Assembly (NCBI RefSeq): GCF_000422545.1
Contig: NZ_KE383874.1
Location: 119,214-183,213, forward strand
Source: Desulfocurvibacter africanus subsp. africanus DSM 2603
GTDB taxonomy: Bacteria; Desulfobacterota; Desulfovibrionia; Desulfovibrionales; Desulfovibrionaceae
Direction of reading: 5' to 3'
DNA length: 64,000 nucleotides
In this document: positions 9,345 through 17,874 of the stretch, in pieces
How the letters are laid out: each line of letters opens with the position of its first letter
How positions within the stretch are numbered: position 1 is the stretch's first letter
Notes under the pieces: generated by a model
What the model saw: only the letters and a program-made list of their open reading frames with translations
Database searches by the model: none
Told to the model about the DNA's origin: nothing
Program-made: the position numbers and the translations under genes

Positions 9345-11282
9345 CTAGGACTCCCTGGCTTGGGAAAGCCAGACTGTAAAAGAATCATCGCCCAAAGCCG
9401 GCCAGGGCTTGCCTGCGGCCGGCAATTGCTTGGCGACAACGGAACCATCCCCAATGATCTGAGGGATGCGGCCGCTACGCGCCAGAATCTCCACGGCCCG
9501 GCGCAATTCCATGCCGCGCAGGTCAGGAACGGTGTCTGCCGAGAGAGGTTTGCTGACCAGCATTACCCGGCCGTCGGCTGCCGGGCCGCCCACCGGAGTC
9601 GCCAAGGACATGGCTGCGGCTGCCGCAAGGACTTCGTCAGGCAGGATGCCGTAGTAGGCCAGGGTCTTGATCGCCACGTCGCGCACAACCGGCGCGGCCA
9701 CGAGGCCGCCGTAGTATTGCTCCTTGGTCGGCTCATCCAGCAAGGCCACCACGAGGTAGCGGGGATTGTCGCCCGGCACAAGGCCGGCGAAAGAAGAACT
9801 ATAGCCGCTGCCGTAACCGCCCTCGGGGCTGGCTTTCTGGGCCGTGCCGGTTTTGCCGCCCACGCTCACGCCGGGTATCTGAGCCGACTTGCCCGTGCCT
9901 TGTTCCACCGCGCGCACGAGCATGGCGCGCACGGCTTTGGCCACTTCGGGGGAGAAAACCTGCCGGGGTTCGGCCTGCGGCGAAACGGAGGTCTGAGCCA
10001 GCCGGAGCCGCCTGTCCTGTCCATCGGCGGCCAGCACCAGGTAGGCTTGGGCAAGCTGCAGCACCGTGACTCCCACGCCCTGTCCGAAGGAGGCCGAGGC
10101 CGTGTCGATCTCATTCCACTGCGCGGAGGGGCGAATGAGCCCACGGCTTTCGGCCGACAGGGGCAGGCCTGTAGGCCGGCCGAAGCCCAGCGCGTTCATG
10201 TAGTTCCAGAACCGCTCGGCGCCAAGCTCCAGTCCAAGCTTGGCCGAGCCGATATTGGAAGAAAAGCTGAGCACATCGGTGACGGACAGCTCGCCATAGG
10301 CGTGCGTGTCGCGGATGATGTTGCTGTGCAACCGCCAGCGGCCGTTCTCGCAGAATATGGGGTCCGCAGGCCGGCGCAGGCCTTCCTGCAGCACGGCCGC
10401 GATGAGGAACGGCTTCAGGGTCGAGCCGGGCTCGATGATGTCCAGAGCCAGCCGATTGCGCCAGCGGCTGGGCGACTTACCCCGGTAGACGTTGGGATTG
10501 AAAAACGGATAACTGGCCCAGGCCAGGATATCGCCGCTGGGCACGTCGATGACCAAGCAGCCGCCCCAGGTGGCTCCATACTGGGTTACGGCCCGGGCCA
10601 GGGCCGATTCAGCCTCGGCCTGCACCTGCACGTCAATGGTCAGGCGCACGTCGCGGCCGTCGATATCCATCTCGCGACCCTCGGCATCGAGGTAAAGCTT
10701 GCGGCCCGAGGCATCCCGGGCAAGCACTATCTCGGCCGTGCGCCCGACCAGCTCGCCATCGAAGGATCGCTCCAGTCCCTCCAGCCCTTCACCGTCCAGG
10801 CCCACGAAACCGATGAGCGGCCCGGCCACATGGCCGTTGGGATAGAGCCTGGCGTACTCCGGCACAAGATGAATGCCCGGCAGCTTCTTCTGCCTGATCC
10901 TGGACGCGGCCCGGTCGTCGATCTGACGCGAAAGCCAGACAAAATTTTTCTTGGAGCGCAGTTTCCTGGCCAGCTCTTTAACGGGCTCGTCCAGAATGGG
11001 CGCGAGCACTTGAGCGGTCTGCCAGGCATCGGGAATCTCCAAGGGCCGGGTATAGACCGACTCGATGGGAATCGACTTGGCCAGAACCACGCCGTTACGG
11101 TCGAGGATATTGCCGCGTCGGCCACGCTCGAATTCGGCCGAGAGATGCTGGCGGCGGGCCAGTTCGGAATATTGCGGGCCCTTGACGACCTGGACCCACC
11201 CCGCCCGGAGCCACAGCCCCAGCCAGGCAAGCAGGAAAAAGGCCAGGCCGATAACCAGCCTGCGCCTGCTTGTGTCCTTCAT
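9345..11282 (-). CDS. ftsI: Septal class B penicillin-binding protein FtsI (PBP3-like) with C-terminal PASTA domain
   Basis: Transpeptidase that cross-links septal peptidoglycan, anchored by one N-terminal transmembrane helix (residues about 8-25 after KDTSRRR). 645 aa. Active-site motifs are intact: EPGSTLKPF (SxxK), SFSSNIGS (SxN) and VGGKTGTAQ (KTG). The last ~65 residues (VPDLRGMELRRAVEILARSG onward) form one PASTA repeat, a muropeptide/beta-lactam-binding-like module absent from E. coli FtsI but seen in some other phyla. The start at 11282 gives MKDTSRRR; an in-frame ATG at 11303 is a less likely alternative. Confidence 0.93.
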   Translation of the reverse strand: MKDTSRRRLVIGLAFFLLAWLGLWLRAGWVQVVKGPQYSELARRQHLSAEFERGRRGNILDRNGVVLAKSIPIESVYTRPLEIPDAWQTAQVLAPILDEPVKELARKLRSKKNFVWLSRQIDDRAASRIRQKKLPGIHLVPEYARLYPNGHVAGPLIGFVGLDGEGLEGLERSFDGELVGRTAEIVLARDASGRKLYLDAEGREMDIDGRDVRLTIDVQVQAEAESALARAVTQYGATWGGCLVIDVPSGDILAWASYPFFNPNVYRGKSPSRWRNRLALDIIEPGSTLKPFLIAAVLQEGLRRPADPIFCENGRWRLHSNIIRDTHAYGELSVTDVLSFSSNIGSAKLGLELGAERFWNYMNALGFGRPTGLPLSAESRGLIRPSAQWNEIDTASASFGQGVGVTVLQLAQAYLVLAADGQDRRLRLAQTSVSPQAEPRQVFSPEVAKAVRAMLVRAVEQGTGKSAQIPGVSVGGKTGTAQKASPEGGYGSGYSSSFAGLVPGDNPRYLVVALLDEPTKEQYYGGLVAAPVVRDVAIKTLAYYGILPDEVLAAAAAMSLATPVGGPAADGRVMLVSKPLSADTVPDLRGMELRRAVEILARSGRIPQIIGDGSVVAKQLPAAGKPWPALGDDSFTVWLSQARES

Positions 11283-11354
11283 CTTGCCCGTTCCCACCTG
11301 CATCGGAACAACACCTTCCCGACCTCTCAGCCGCCCCAATGGCACATCGCTCAG

Positions 11355-11642
11355 CTACTGAACCTCTGGTTCAGGCCGGGCCGCCTCCACTCGCCGTATC
11401 TGGCCTGTCCGGGCTGGCCGAAGCCCGAACTCCGGCGCTTTGCGCCGCAGGTTGTACGGCGCGCACAAATTGTTTCGCTCCATCTCCAGCTTGTCGACGA
11501 GCGAGCGCAGCTCCCGCGACTCCAACTCCAGGCGGCGTAGATCGTAGGCCAATTCCACGCGCTCGATGTTCACCCACACGAGACCCAAACCCAGAAACAT
11601 GGCCAGGGCCAGGTTAGCGGTCAGCAAGTGTCCGCTCTTCAC
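11355..11642 (-). CDS. ftsL: FtsL-like cell-division protein
   Basis: 95 aa single-pass protein: a short cytoplasmic N-terminus, a hydrophobic helix (residues about 6-25, LLTANLALAMFLGLGLVWVN), then a heptad-rich stretch (RVELAYDLRRLELESRELRS) predicted to be coiled coil. This matches FtsL, a bitopic divisome scaffold that pairs with FtsB/FtsQ. Recognition is by size, topology and position between rsmH and ftsI, since FtsL sequence is poorly conserved. The start overlaps the rsmH stop by 4 nt. Confidence 0.85.
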   Translation of the reverse strand: MKSGHLLTANLALAMFLGLGLVWVNIERVELAYDLRRLELESRELRSLVDKLEMERNNLCAPYNLRRKAPEFGLRPARTGQIRRVEAARPEPEVQ

Positions 11643-12625
11643 TGTCCAGCCTCCCCCACCCGCTCGGCCGCGCGCAGCTTGGCGCTACGACTGCGGGGAT
11701 TGGCGGCCATCTCCTGTTCCGATGGCGCAAGGGGCTTCTTCGTCAGCAGCTTGAGCCTGGGTTGTCCGCCACAATCACAAAACGGCTGTGTTCTGGGGCA
11801 ACGGCACTTCCTGGCATCTTCCCGGAAAGCCCACTTCACCAAGCGGTCCTCCAGGGAATGGAAGGAAATGATGACCACCCTGCCGCCGGGGCGCAGCCGG
11901 TCCGTGATGCGCGACAGAAAGGACTCCAGTTCCTCCAGTTCGCTGTTCACGGCCATGCGCAGGGCCTGGAAGGTTCTGGTAGCCGGGTGATTGCGCGCCG
12001 TGCGCCGCCATTTGGCCGGATACGCCCGCGCCACAATGGCAGCCAGCTCCAGAGTCGTCTCGATCTCCTTATCTTGCCGAGCCTCCACGATAGCCCGGGC
12101 GATGCGCCCGGCCATGGGCTCCTCGCCCAGGTCCCGGATGATCTCCTTGAGCCGCTCGCAGGAAGCCTTGTTGACTATCTGTGAGGCCGGCGCCGCGCCG
12201 CTGTCCGGGTCCATGCGCATGTCCAGCGGCCCCTCGGCCATAAAGCTGAAGCCACGTTCGGCCAGGTCCACCTGCAGCGAGGAGATGCCCAGGTCCAACA
12301 CCGCGCCGTCGAGCAGGTCCCAGCCCAGATTCTCCATCTCGGCCTCGAAACTGCTGTAGGGAGCCTGGACAAGATGCGCCGCTTGGCCGAACCGGGCCAA
12401 ACGTGTTCTGGCGCGTTCCAGGGCTTGAGCATCACGATCCAGGCCCAGCAATTCGGCGCCTTGACCGGCAAGCTCCAGAATGGCCTCGCTGTGGCCGCCC
12501 AAGCCCAAGGTGCCGTCCAGATAACGGCCACCAGGCCTGGGAGCCAAAAACTCCAGGGTTTCCGCGAGCAGAACACTGATGTGACCGTGCTCGCCTTGCT
12601 CCTTATGTGCCAGTTCGCGCATCAT
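11639..12625 (-). CDS. rsmH: 16S rRNA (cytosine-1402-N4)-methyltransferase RsmH (MraW)
   Basis: SAM-dependent methyltransferase that modifies C1402 of 16S rRNA in the P site. 328 aa. The N-terminus carries the family signature HISVLLAETLEFL and the SAM motif LDGTLGLGGHSEAIL; DLGISSLQVD and AEGPLDMRMDPDSG follow, and the C-terminal SFHSLEDRLVKWAFRED is diagnostic. It starts 3 nt after mraZ and overlaps ftsL by 4 nt. A second Met immediately follows the first, so the exact start could be 12622. Confidence 0.96.
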   Translation of the reverse strand: MMRELAHKEQGEHGHISVLLAETLEFLAPRPGGRYLDGTLGLGGHSEAILELAGQGAELLGLDRDAQALERARTRLARFGQAAHLVQAPYSSFEAEMENLGWDLLDGAVLDLGISSLQVDLAERGFSFMAEGPLDMRMDPDSGAAPASQIVNKASCERLKEIIRDLGEEPMAGRIARAIVEARQDKEIETTLELAAIVARAYPAKWRRTARNHPATRTFQALRMAVNSELEELESFLSRITDRLRPGGRVVIISFHSLEDRLVKWAFREDARKCRCPRTQPFCDCGGQPRLKLLTKKPLAPSEQEMAANPRSRSAKLRAAERVGEAGQ

Positions 12626-12628
12626 GGC

Positions 12629-13078
12629 TTACAGACTCACCTCTATGCCCGTGGCTGCGATGGCCTCTGAGCAGTCCTCGTGCACTTGCGACAGAATTTG
12701 CTCGTCATGCCGGCTCTTATCCCAGATCTCGAATTTAACCCCCATGCCCACAAGGTAGAGTTCCTTGTCCAACCCGGCATATTCACGCAGTGTCGGCGGG
12801 ACGAGAATGCGTCCCTGGCTGTCGAGGGTAACTTCCTGGGCGCCGCCCAGGAAAAAGCGCAAGAAGGTGCGCACTTTCAAGGGGGGATTCTTGAGCTGGC
12901 TCAACTTGAGCTCGATTTCCTCCCACGCGGACAAGGGATAGCAGGAGATGGCTTCATCGTAATTGGTAAGCACGAGCTTGCCTTCCGGGGCCGCGGCAAT
13001 GACTTGATCCCGGAATTCCGGCGGAATCATGAGTCTGCCCTTGGCATCGATGTTGCGTAACGACCTGCCCCGGAACAT
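12629..13078 (-). CDS. mraZ: Transcriptional regulator MraZ
   Basis: First gene of the dcw operon. MraZ is a ring-forming AbrB-like DNA-binding protein that controls its own operon. 149 aa with two SpoVT/AbrB-type half repeats; each carries the conserved D-x-K/Q-GR motif: NIDAKGRLMIPPEFR near the N-terminus and TLDSQGRILVPPTLR in the second half. Direct-repeat boxes just upstream (separate entry) are the expected binding site. Length is typical. Confidence 0.95.
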   Translation of the reverse strand: MFRGRSLRNIDAKGRLMIPPEFRDQVIAAAPEGKLVLTNYDEAISCYPLSAWEEIELKLSQLKNPPLKVRTFLRFFLGGAQEVTLDSQGRILVPPTLREYAGLDKELYLVGMGVKFEIWDKSRHDEQILSQVHEDCSEAIAATGIEVSL

Positions 13079-13096
13079 GCCCTTTGCCTCTTAAGT

Positions 13097-13121
13097 TCCC
13101 ACAATTTACCACACAATCCCA
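13097..13121 (-). promoter_or_regulatory. MraZ operator: three 5-bp boxes with 5-bp spacers
   Basis: Read on the minus strand upstream of mraZ: TGGGA-N5-TGGTA-N5-TGGGA, at 13117-13121, 13107-13111 and 13097-13101. A weaker fourth unit (GAGGA) lies at 13127-13131. The known MraZ site in E. coli and Mycoplasma is TGGGN/TGGTG-like direct repeats separated by 5 bp. The last box ends 18 nt before the mraZ start codon. I could not place a convincing -10 element. Confidence 0.8.
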
Positions 13122-13308
13122 CTCACTCCTCATCCAGACACAAACTTTTGTCAATCTAAAAGAGACTTGACAGTGATTAAAACCTTGCCCAGACCGCAAA
13201 AACCGCGATAACAGGCCGAATGAGCTTGCGAATGGCTTCATTGATTTATTTCCGCAGGCGGAAGATGACGAAGAAAGGCAACCATGCGCATGTGTCCTGC
13301 AGCCCTCC
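13122..13308. other. Intergenic stretch upstream of the dcw operon
   Basis: No gene seen. Contains a minus-strand TTGACA (13154-13149) and a plus-strand TTGACA (13168-13173), either of which could be a -35 element, but neither has a well-placed -10 that I trust. Confidence 0.5.
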
Positions 13309-13560
13309 ATGACCTTTCTCAAGCTGGTGCGGCCAATGTTCAGCCTACCTGTCTGGAACCATATGGCTTTGGCTCTCATGGGCCGGTCACGACATGGACG
13401 GGCGCTGCATACAGGCTGGCGCTTCTTGCGCACTACAACCTTGCTGCGCATTCTGGACACCAGCGCGGAATTGTCCCAGATCGTATATGCGCGTGACACT
13501 CTGGAACCTACGCATAACGTCGCCAACAAGACGGGTGGGATCCTAGCCTGTCATGTTTAG
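13309..13560 (+). pseudogene. Possible remnant of a transposase N-terminus
   Basis: An open frame of 83 codons starts MTFLKLVRPMFSLPVWNH. This opening resembles, from memory, the N-terminus of some DDE transposases that begin with an FSLPSW-type motif. The frame is then short and ends at the edge of the repeat copy at 13558. No catalytic domain follows, so if it is a transposase it is a decayed fragment. It could instead be a chance frame; confidence is low. Confidence 0.25.
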
Positions 13561-13686
13561 AGCATTTTGCTTTTGAAAATGCTCTGCAAGCCATGCGTCG
13601 GCATGGCTTGCCGCTAGCTTCGGCGTAGGCGCAATTCACTTGCGCCGTCAACGCCGGAGCGGGCGTCTTAAAAGCAATCTGCTCTA
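13558..13686 (+). repeat. MITE-like repeat, copy 1
   Basis: 129 bp. Left end TAGAGCATTTTGCTTTT and right end (reverse complement) TAGAGCAGATTGCTTTT form an imperfect terminal inverted repeat. Internally there are successive small hairpins (GAGCATTTT/AAAATGCTC, GCAAGCCATG/CATGGCTTGC, GGCGCAA/TTGCGCC). Same sequence family as the copies at 15048, 15754, 22594 and 60938. Spurious short frames across it should not be annotated as genes. Confidence 0.9.
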
Positions 13687-13936
13687 AAGGCTGCATTGAA
13701 CACCAAGCGAGATGCGCATCGGCATGAGCGGGACCTCCACTCAGGTCTGTCGTGCGTAAGCGGACCACCCAAATGCACACTTGCAAACGTATTGGAAAGG
13801 TTGATATCAAGGCGCAGGGGTTTAGGGAAAGCGAATCGATTAACGATTTGTGTCTAGTAATAGCGCGCATGTTGCCCAACCGCTGAATGAGGTTCGCTGC
13901 AGGCAGACAAGTGCGCCCAACGCCATGTAAAACACC
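13687..13936. other. Intergenic stretch before the HD-GYP gene
   Basis: 250 bp with no gene or clear promoter that I can support. Confidence 0.4.
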
Positions 13937-14974
13937 ATGACAAAGAAACTACTGGACGTTCCCGACAGCCTTAACGAAGAATATTACCAGATTAATCTGG
14001 ATATTCGAAACAGCTTTTCCAAGTACCGGCCACCGCTGAACATCTATCGCTTCCATGAGGCCATTGGCAGGCTGGAGCCTTATTATAGGGTAGGCGAGCG
14101 CCTGAGCAACGAGCAGGTCGAGGGACTTGAACGGCTCGTGCAGGAGGGCTTCGCCTTCGTATCGCGTAGCGATCATCCCATTTACGTCAAGCACATCAGC
14201 CATCAGCTCGACCTGGTGCTCATTGACAAGAATCTAAAGCCCAGCGAAATTTGCGACATCCTCATGCAGGCCCTGACCATGCGCATGGAGCATTTCCAGG
14301 AGCAGCCGGTCAAGGCAGTCTATGAGCGCCTGCGCGAGGACATCTTCGTGCTCACGGAGTATCTGGCGGCGGATATCTACCGCATCAAGGGCCTGGTCAA
14401 ACGGCTGCACAAGAAGCACACCTTGGCCAACCATTCGGTCAACAGCGGCATTGTGGGCCTGGGGCTGTTCCTGTGCATGCAGTCCGAGGATTTCACCAAG
14501 GCCGACATCCCGCGCAAGAACCTGGACAACATGGCCCTGGCCCTGTTTCTGCACGATGTGGGCATGGCCAAGATCCCCGCCTTCATCCGGGACAAGGCCA
14601 ACAACCTGACGCCCGAGGAGCAATCCAAGCTCCTGCAACACCCCAAGCTGGGCTACGAAGTGCTGACCAAGATCGACGCGAAGTTCAGCGAGGCGGAAAA
14701 GGCCGTCCTGGAGCATCACGAGCGCATGAACGGCTCCGGCTATCCCAACAAGCTCAAGGAAAACGAAATCTCCTACGTCGGCCGGCTCACGGGTATCGTG
14801 GACTCCTACTGCGCCATGATCACCGACAAGCCCTACGGCGAAGGCCTGGATCCGGAGATGGCAGTCAGGGAGCTTGCCCGGGACGAGAAGCGCTACGATG
14901 CGAAGATCACGAAATTTTTCCAGTCCGAAGTGCTGACCAAGAAACTTCCGATAGCCGTGCGCGAAATCGGCTAG
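13937..14974 (+). CDS. HD-GYP-type phosphohydrolase domain protein
   Basis: 345 aa soluble protein. The C-terminal half (about 150-340) has the HD-GYP pattern: H166, the HD pair 206-207 in ALFLHDVGMAKIP, H235, the HH pair 260-261 and ERMNGSGYP with GYP at 268-270. This family typically hydrolyses cyclic-di-GMP. All expected metal-binding positions appear present. The N-terminal ~150 residues are a helical region I do not recognise and could be sensory or regulatory. No membrane segment. Single gene with its own terminator downstream. Substrate is inferred, not shown. Confidence 0.85.
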   Translation: MTKKLLDVPDSLNEEYYQINLDIRNSFSKYRPPLNIYRFHEAIGRLEPYYRVGERLSNEQVEGLERLVQEGFAFVSRSDHPIYVKHISHQLDLVLIDKNLKPSEICDILMQALTMRMEHFQEQPVKAVYERLREDIFVLTEYLAADIYRIKGLVKRLHKKHTLANHSVNSGIVGLGLFLCMQSEDFTKADIPRKNLDNMALALFLHDVGMAKIPAFIRDKANNLTPEEQSKLLQHPKLGYEVLTKIDAKFSEAEKAVLEHHERMNGSGYPNKLKENEISYVGRLTGIVDSYCAMITDKPYGEGLDPEMAVRELARDEKRYDAKITKFFQSEVLTKKLPIAVREIG

Positions 14975-14989
14975 TCCCACCTGGAACAA

Positions 14990-15024
14990 AACGGCCCGCC
15001 GGCAAGCCTGGCGGGCCGTTTTTT
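14990..15024 (+). terminator. Rho-independent terminator after HD-GYP gene
   Basis: Stem AACGGCCCGCC / GGCGGGCCGTT (11 bp) with a 9-nt loop, followed directly by a run of T. Confidence 0.9.
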
Positions 15025-15047
15025 ATCGCAAGTTAGGGTCGCCCTGC

Positions 15048-15175
15048 TAGAGCATTTTGCTTTTGAAAATGCTCTGCAAGCCATGCGTCGACATGGCTTG
15101 CCGCCGCATAGGCGTAGGCGCAATTCACTTGCGCCGTCAACGCCGGAGCGGGCGTCTTAAAAGCGATCTGCTCTA
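15048..15175 (+). repeat. MITE-like repeat, copy 2
   Basis: 128 bp, same orientation as copy 1, with a few substitutions. The right-hand terminal CTA, read on the minus strand, is the TAG stop codon of the neighbouring CBS-domain gene. Confidence 0.9.
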
Positions 15176-15658
15176 GAATGAGCTGACCATCTCGCGGCTG
15201 ATCTCGTTGAACAAGTCGTTTATGACCACCACGCCGATGGGCTTGCCCCCTTCTTCCACCACGGCCCAACGGACCTTGCTGTCCACCAGGCTATTCAGCA
15301 CCAATAATACAGGGTCATTGGGCCGCACCGTGGGCGGCTTGCGCTCCATTATATCCTTGACCCTGCGGTGGCAGCACAGGGTGCAGGCCTTGGCAAAGGC
15401 GCGATCCCAGTCGGTCTCCTCGGCATTGCGCACGACATCGTCGCGCAGCACGCAATCTTCTATGGCGCGCAGCATGTCGCGCGCGGTGATCACGCCTGCG
15501 AGTTGTCCGCTCTCCTTGACCACAATGGCGAAATCATTGTCGGCATGCTTGCTTATGGACTCGCGAAGCTTGGTAATGACCTCGGCCATGCTCGTCTCTT
15601 CCTCCACGACGAGGAAATCCTCGCGCATGATGTCCCAGGCTCGTTTGCGCAACAGCAT
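15173..15658 (-). CDS. CBS-domain pair protein
   Basis: 161 aa made of two CBS motifs and little else. The first runs from about residue 8 (AWDIMREDFLVVEEETSMAE to ITARDMLRAIED); the second from about 95 (VKDIMERKPPTVRPNDPVLL to VVINDLFNEIS). CBS pairs usually bind adenosyl ligands and regulate a partner. A CTLCCHR cysteine cluster sits between the two. The ATG at 15658 is preceded by GAGGAG at good spacing; the longer upstream frame runs into repeat copy 3 and is rejected. The stop codon is supplied by the end of repeat copy 2. Partner unknown. Confidence 0.85.
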   Translation of the reverse strand: MLLRKRAWDIMREDFLVVEEETSMAEVITKLRESISKHADNDFAIVVKESGQLAGVITARDMLRAIEDCVLRDDVVRNAEETDWDRAFAKACTLCCHRRVKDIMERKPPTVRPNDPVLLVLNSLVDSKVRWAVVEEGGKPIGVVVINDLFNEISREMVSSF

Positions 15659-15753
15659 TCGGTTCTCCTCATTGATGTTTGATCTGCTCGTCACTACTGC
15701 GCCAGGCGCCTCAAAACCGCATCCGCTGGACAGCGTGCGGGCCGCCCATATCT

Positions 15754-15881
15754 TAGAGCATTTTGCTTTTGAAAATGCTCTGCAAGCCATGTGTCGGCAT
15801 GGCTTGCCGCTGCGTAGGCGTAGGCGCAATTCACTTGCACCGTTAACGCCGGAGCGGGCGTCTTAAAAGCAATCTGCTCTA
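15754..15881 (+). repeat. MITE-like repeat, copy 3
   Basis: 128 bp, same orientation as copies 1 and 2, lying between the CBS gene and the 413-aa HD gene. Flanked by TA on both sides, as are the others. Confidence 0.9.
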
Positions 15882-15966
15882 ATGACCGACGGGGCCGCAG
15901 TCCCGGATCTCGCGGACAAGCCGAAAGCCGCAGGAATCAGGCCGGCCGCGCACGCCCGCTTGCGGA

Positions 15967-17208
15967 CTAGTCGAAATCTGCAAGCAGCGAGCCGATATGC
16001 ACGCCGCTCTTGTAGGAATCTTTCTGGTACGCGCTCTTAATGCGCCATAGGGACTGCTGCAACTGGTCCGAGGTGATGCCGTTGCGCAAGGCCGTATAGG
16101 CCTCAATGAACGCGGCCAGGTTGTCGCACAGCTTTACCAGCTCGCCGTCACGCGGGTCGAAGCGGTCATCGTTATACCATTCCTGGAGATCCTCAAAGCT
16201 TACCAGTGCCGTTTCACCGTTCTGGCGCACGGTATTGCCGAGTTCCTGCTCAAGGCCGTAGCCCAGGAAATACTTGAGCCGTTCGGCGATCTCATAGTGC
16301 CCTCCTGCCGACAGCCTGGCGAAAACCCGATTTTCCAGTTCCTTTTCCTCATATTCGCGGATGATGTCGGCGATGCCCGCCACGCTGCGCTTGACCGGCG
16401 AAATGATGTCGCGGGTGAGCAGCTCGGGCAGATCGTGAAACAGCCCCGTAAAGAAATTGTTCAATCTTCGCCCTCGACAGGCCCCGATCTCCAGGCTGAA
16501 GAGATAGGCGAAGGCAGCCACGATGAACAGATGCCCCAATACGGAGGTCTCGGGGATGCGCGGAGTCTGGGACCAGCGGCGCTGAAAACGCAGCCTGCCG
16601 CAGAGCTTGGCGAAGCGCGCCAGGGCCGAGGTCTCGTTCATGAGCTCCGGCACCCCACGCAGGTCGCTGTGGGCATTCAGGATAGTCGTGAAGTCGTTCT
16701 CGATCTCGTCCAACTCCTCATCCCAGGGATTCAGGCCCTTGATGAGGTGAAACTCGTAGCGGCTGGCATAAATATGCGCGGCGTGCAGGATGCGACCGGC
16801 CGGATCCTGCGGGTCCGGCACGGCGAGGTAGCTGCGCATGCGGCCTATGAATTCCTCGCCAAGGGTCTGGATGCGCGGGGTCAACTCGGCGAGCACCCAT
16901 TCCGACAGCCGGCGGTAGTGGTCAGGGTTGGCTTTGATCTGATAAAAGACCGGCGGCTTGATATCAGTGATGATCAGGCGGAAAAAATAATCAAACAGGC
17001 CGCCCTCCACCAACTGCTCGGCCAGGCTCAAGCGCTCCTCTTCACCCAGCCCCTGACAGTTCTCCATGTACAAGAGCCAGGCGATCATCATCTTGTGCGC
17101 CTGCTTGTCCACCTCGAACAGTTCCATGGGTCGCAGCTTATCGTTCCAGCGCTTCATGAACGAGCCCGAGAAGACAAGCTGCAAAAGGCTCTTTCTAATA
17201 CTTGGCAT
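15967..17208 (-). CDS. HD-domain (YfbR-like) protein
   Basis: 413 aa. The central/C-terminal part has an HD-superfamily pattern: ETSVLGHLFIVAAFAYLF supplies the first His, GLFHDLPELLTRDIISPVK the HD pair and following segment, and KLCDNLAAFIEA the distal Asp. The arrangement resembles YfbR-type 5'-nucleotidases, but the protein is about twice their length, with a ~220-residue N-terminal extension of unknown function. Cytoplasmic. Read alone on the minus strand, away from rplM. Biochemical role not inferable beyond phosphohydrolase. Confidence 0.75.
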   Translation of the reverse strand: MPSIRKSLLQLVFSGSFMKRWNDKLRPMELFEVDKQAHKMMIAWLLYMENCQGLGEEERLSLAEQLVEGGLFDYFFRLIITDIKPPVFYQIKANPDHYRRLSEWVLAELTPRIQTLGEEFIGRMRSYLAVPDPQDPAGRILHAAHIYASRYEFHLIKGLNPWDEELDEIENDFTTILNAHSDLRGVPELMNETSALARFAKLCGRLRFQRRWSQTPRIPETSVLGHLFIVAAFAYLFSLEIGACRGRRLNNFFTGLFHDLPELLTRDIISPVKRSVAGIADIIREYEEKELENRVFARLSAGGHYEIAERLKYFLGYGLEQELGNTVRQNGETALVSFEDLQEWYNDDRFDPRDGELVKLCDNLAAFIEAYTALRNGITSDQLQQSLWRIKSAYQKDSYKSGVHIGSLLADFD

Positions 17209-17358
17209 GACCTGAATTTTCGGTTACATCCACCCCTCGCCGTCCGCCGTCCGTTACAGACTTCCCCGGCGAGACTTTCTAGCCCGTGGCCAAGCAAAGC
17301 ACAAGCCCGGGTTGATTAAGGCCTTTTCGCGCTTTTCAAGGCTTCGGGAGCTCGTCGC

Positions 17359-17387
17359 TTGACAGCACCCGTATTTCTGACTAAGAA
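17359..17387 (+). promoter_or_regulatory. Candidate sigma-70 promoter for rplM-rpsI
   Basis: TTGACA at 17359-17364, 17-bp spacer, TAAGAA at 17382-17387 as a weak -10; the rplM start is 35 nt further on. The -35 and spacing are ideal, the -10 is poor. Confidence 0.5.
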
Positions 17388-17421
17388 GTTACCCCTTCGA
17401 GTTCTGAGCAAGGAGCTTTTC

Positions 17422-17853
17422 ATGAAGACATATACCCCCAAGCCCCAGGACATCCAGCGCGACTGGTTCATTGTCGACGCTGATGAAAAAATCCTGGGCC
17501 GCCTGGCCACCCAGATCGCGCTCCGCCTGCGCGGCAAGCACAAGCCTGAGTACACGCCCTACGTGGACAACGGTGATTTCATCGTTGTGGTCAATGCCGC
17601 CAAGATCAAGGTCACCGGCAAGAAGATGACCGACAAGATCTACAGGAAGCACACCGGCCACATGGGTGGACTCAAGGAAACCCCTCTGAAGGACATGTTG
17701 GCGAAGAAGCCCGAGGATGTCATCCTCCTGGCGGTTAAGGGTATGCTGCCCAAGACCCGCCTCGGCAGGGCGCTTCTCAAGAAGCTCAAAGTATATGCCG
17801 GAACCGAACACCCGCATTCCTCCCAGCAGCCCAAGCAGCTGGAACTCGCCTAG
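17422..17853 (+). CDS. rplM: 50S ribosomal protein L13
   Basis: 143 aa, normal for L13, an early-assembling 50S protein that binds 23S rRNA. Motifs: [36 protein letters not shown], and [20 protein letters not shown] followed by GTEHPH. The ATG at 17422 has AAGGAG 7-8 nt upstream; the longer frame from 17359 overlaps the promoter and is rejected. Co-transcribed with rpsI, 21 nt downstream. Confidence 0.97.
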   Translation: MKTYTPKPQDIQRDWFIVDADEKILGRLATQIALRLRGKHKPEYTPYVDNGDFIVVVNAAKIKVTGKKMTDKIYRKHTGHMGGLKETPLKDMLAKKPEDVILLAVKGMLPKTRLGRALLKKLKVYAGTEHPHSSQQPKQLELA

Positions 17854-17874
17854 GCGAATCACGGAGAGAGCGAC

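Noticed and set aside
13126-13154. Sigma-70 promoter for mraZ from TTGACA at 13154
   Set aside because: No acceptable -10 at 16-18 bp; only GAGGAG-like sequence there.
13559-13879. Short proteins with KTPAPALTAQVNCAYA-like sequence across repeat copies
   Set aside because: The same peptide appears wherever the MITE-like repeat occurs; it is a translation of the repeat, not a gene.
15177-15829. Longer N-terminus for the CBS-domain protein
   Set aside because: The extension translates repeat copy 3; the ATG at 15658 has a proper ribosome site.
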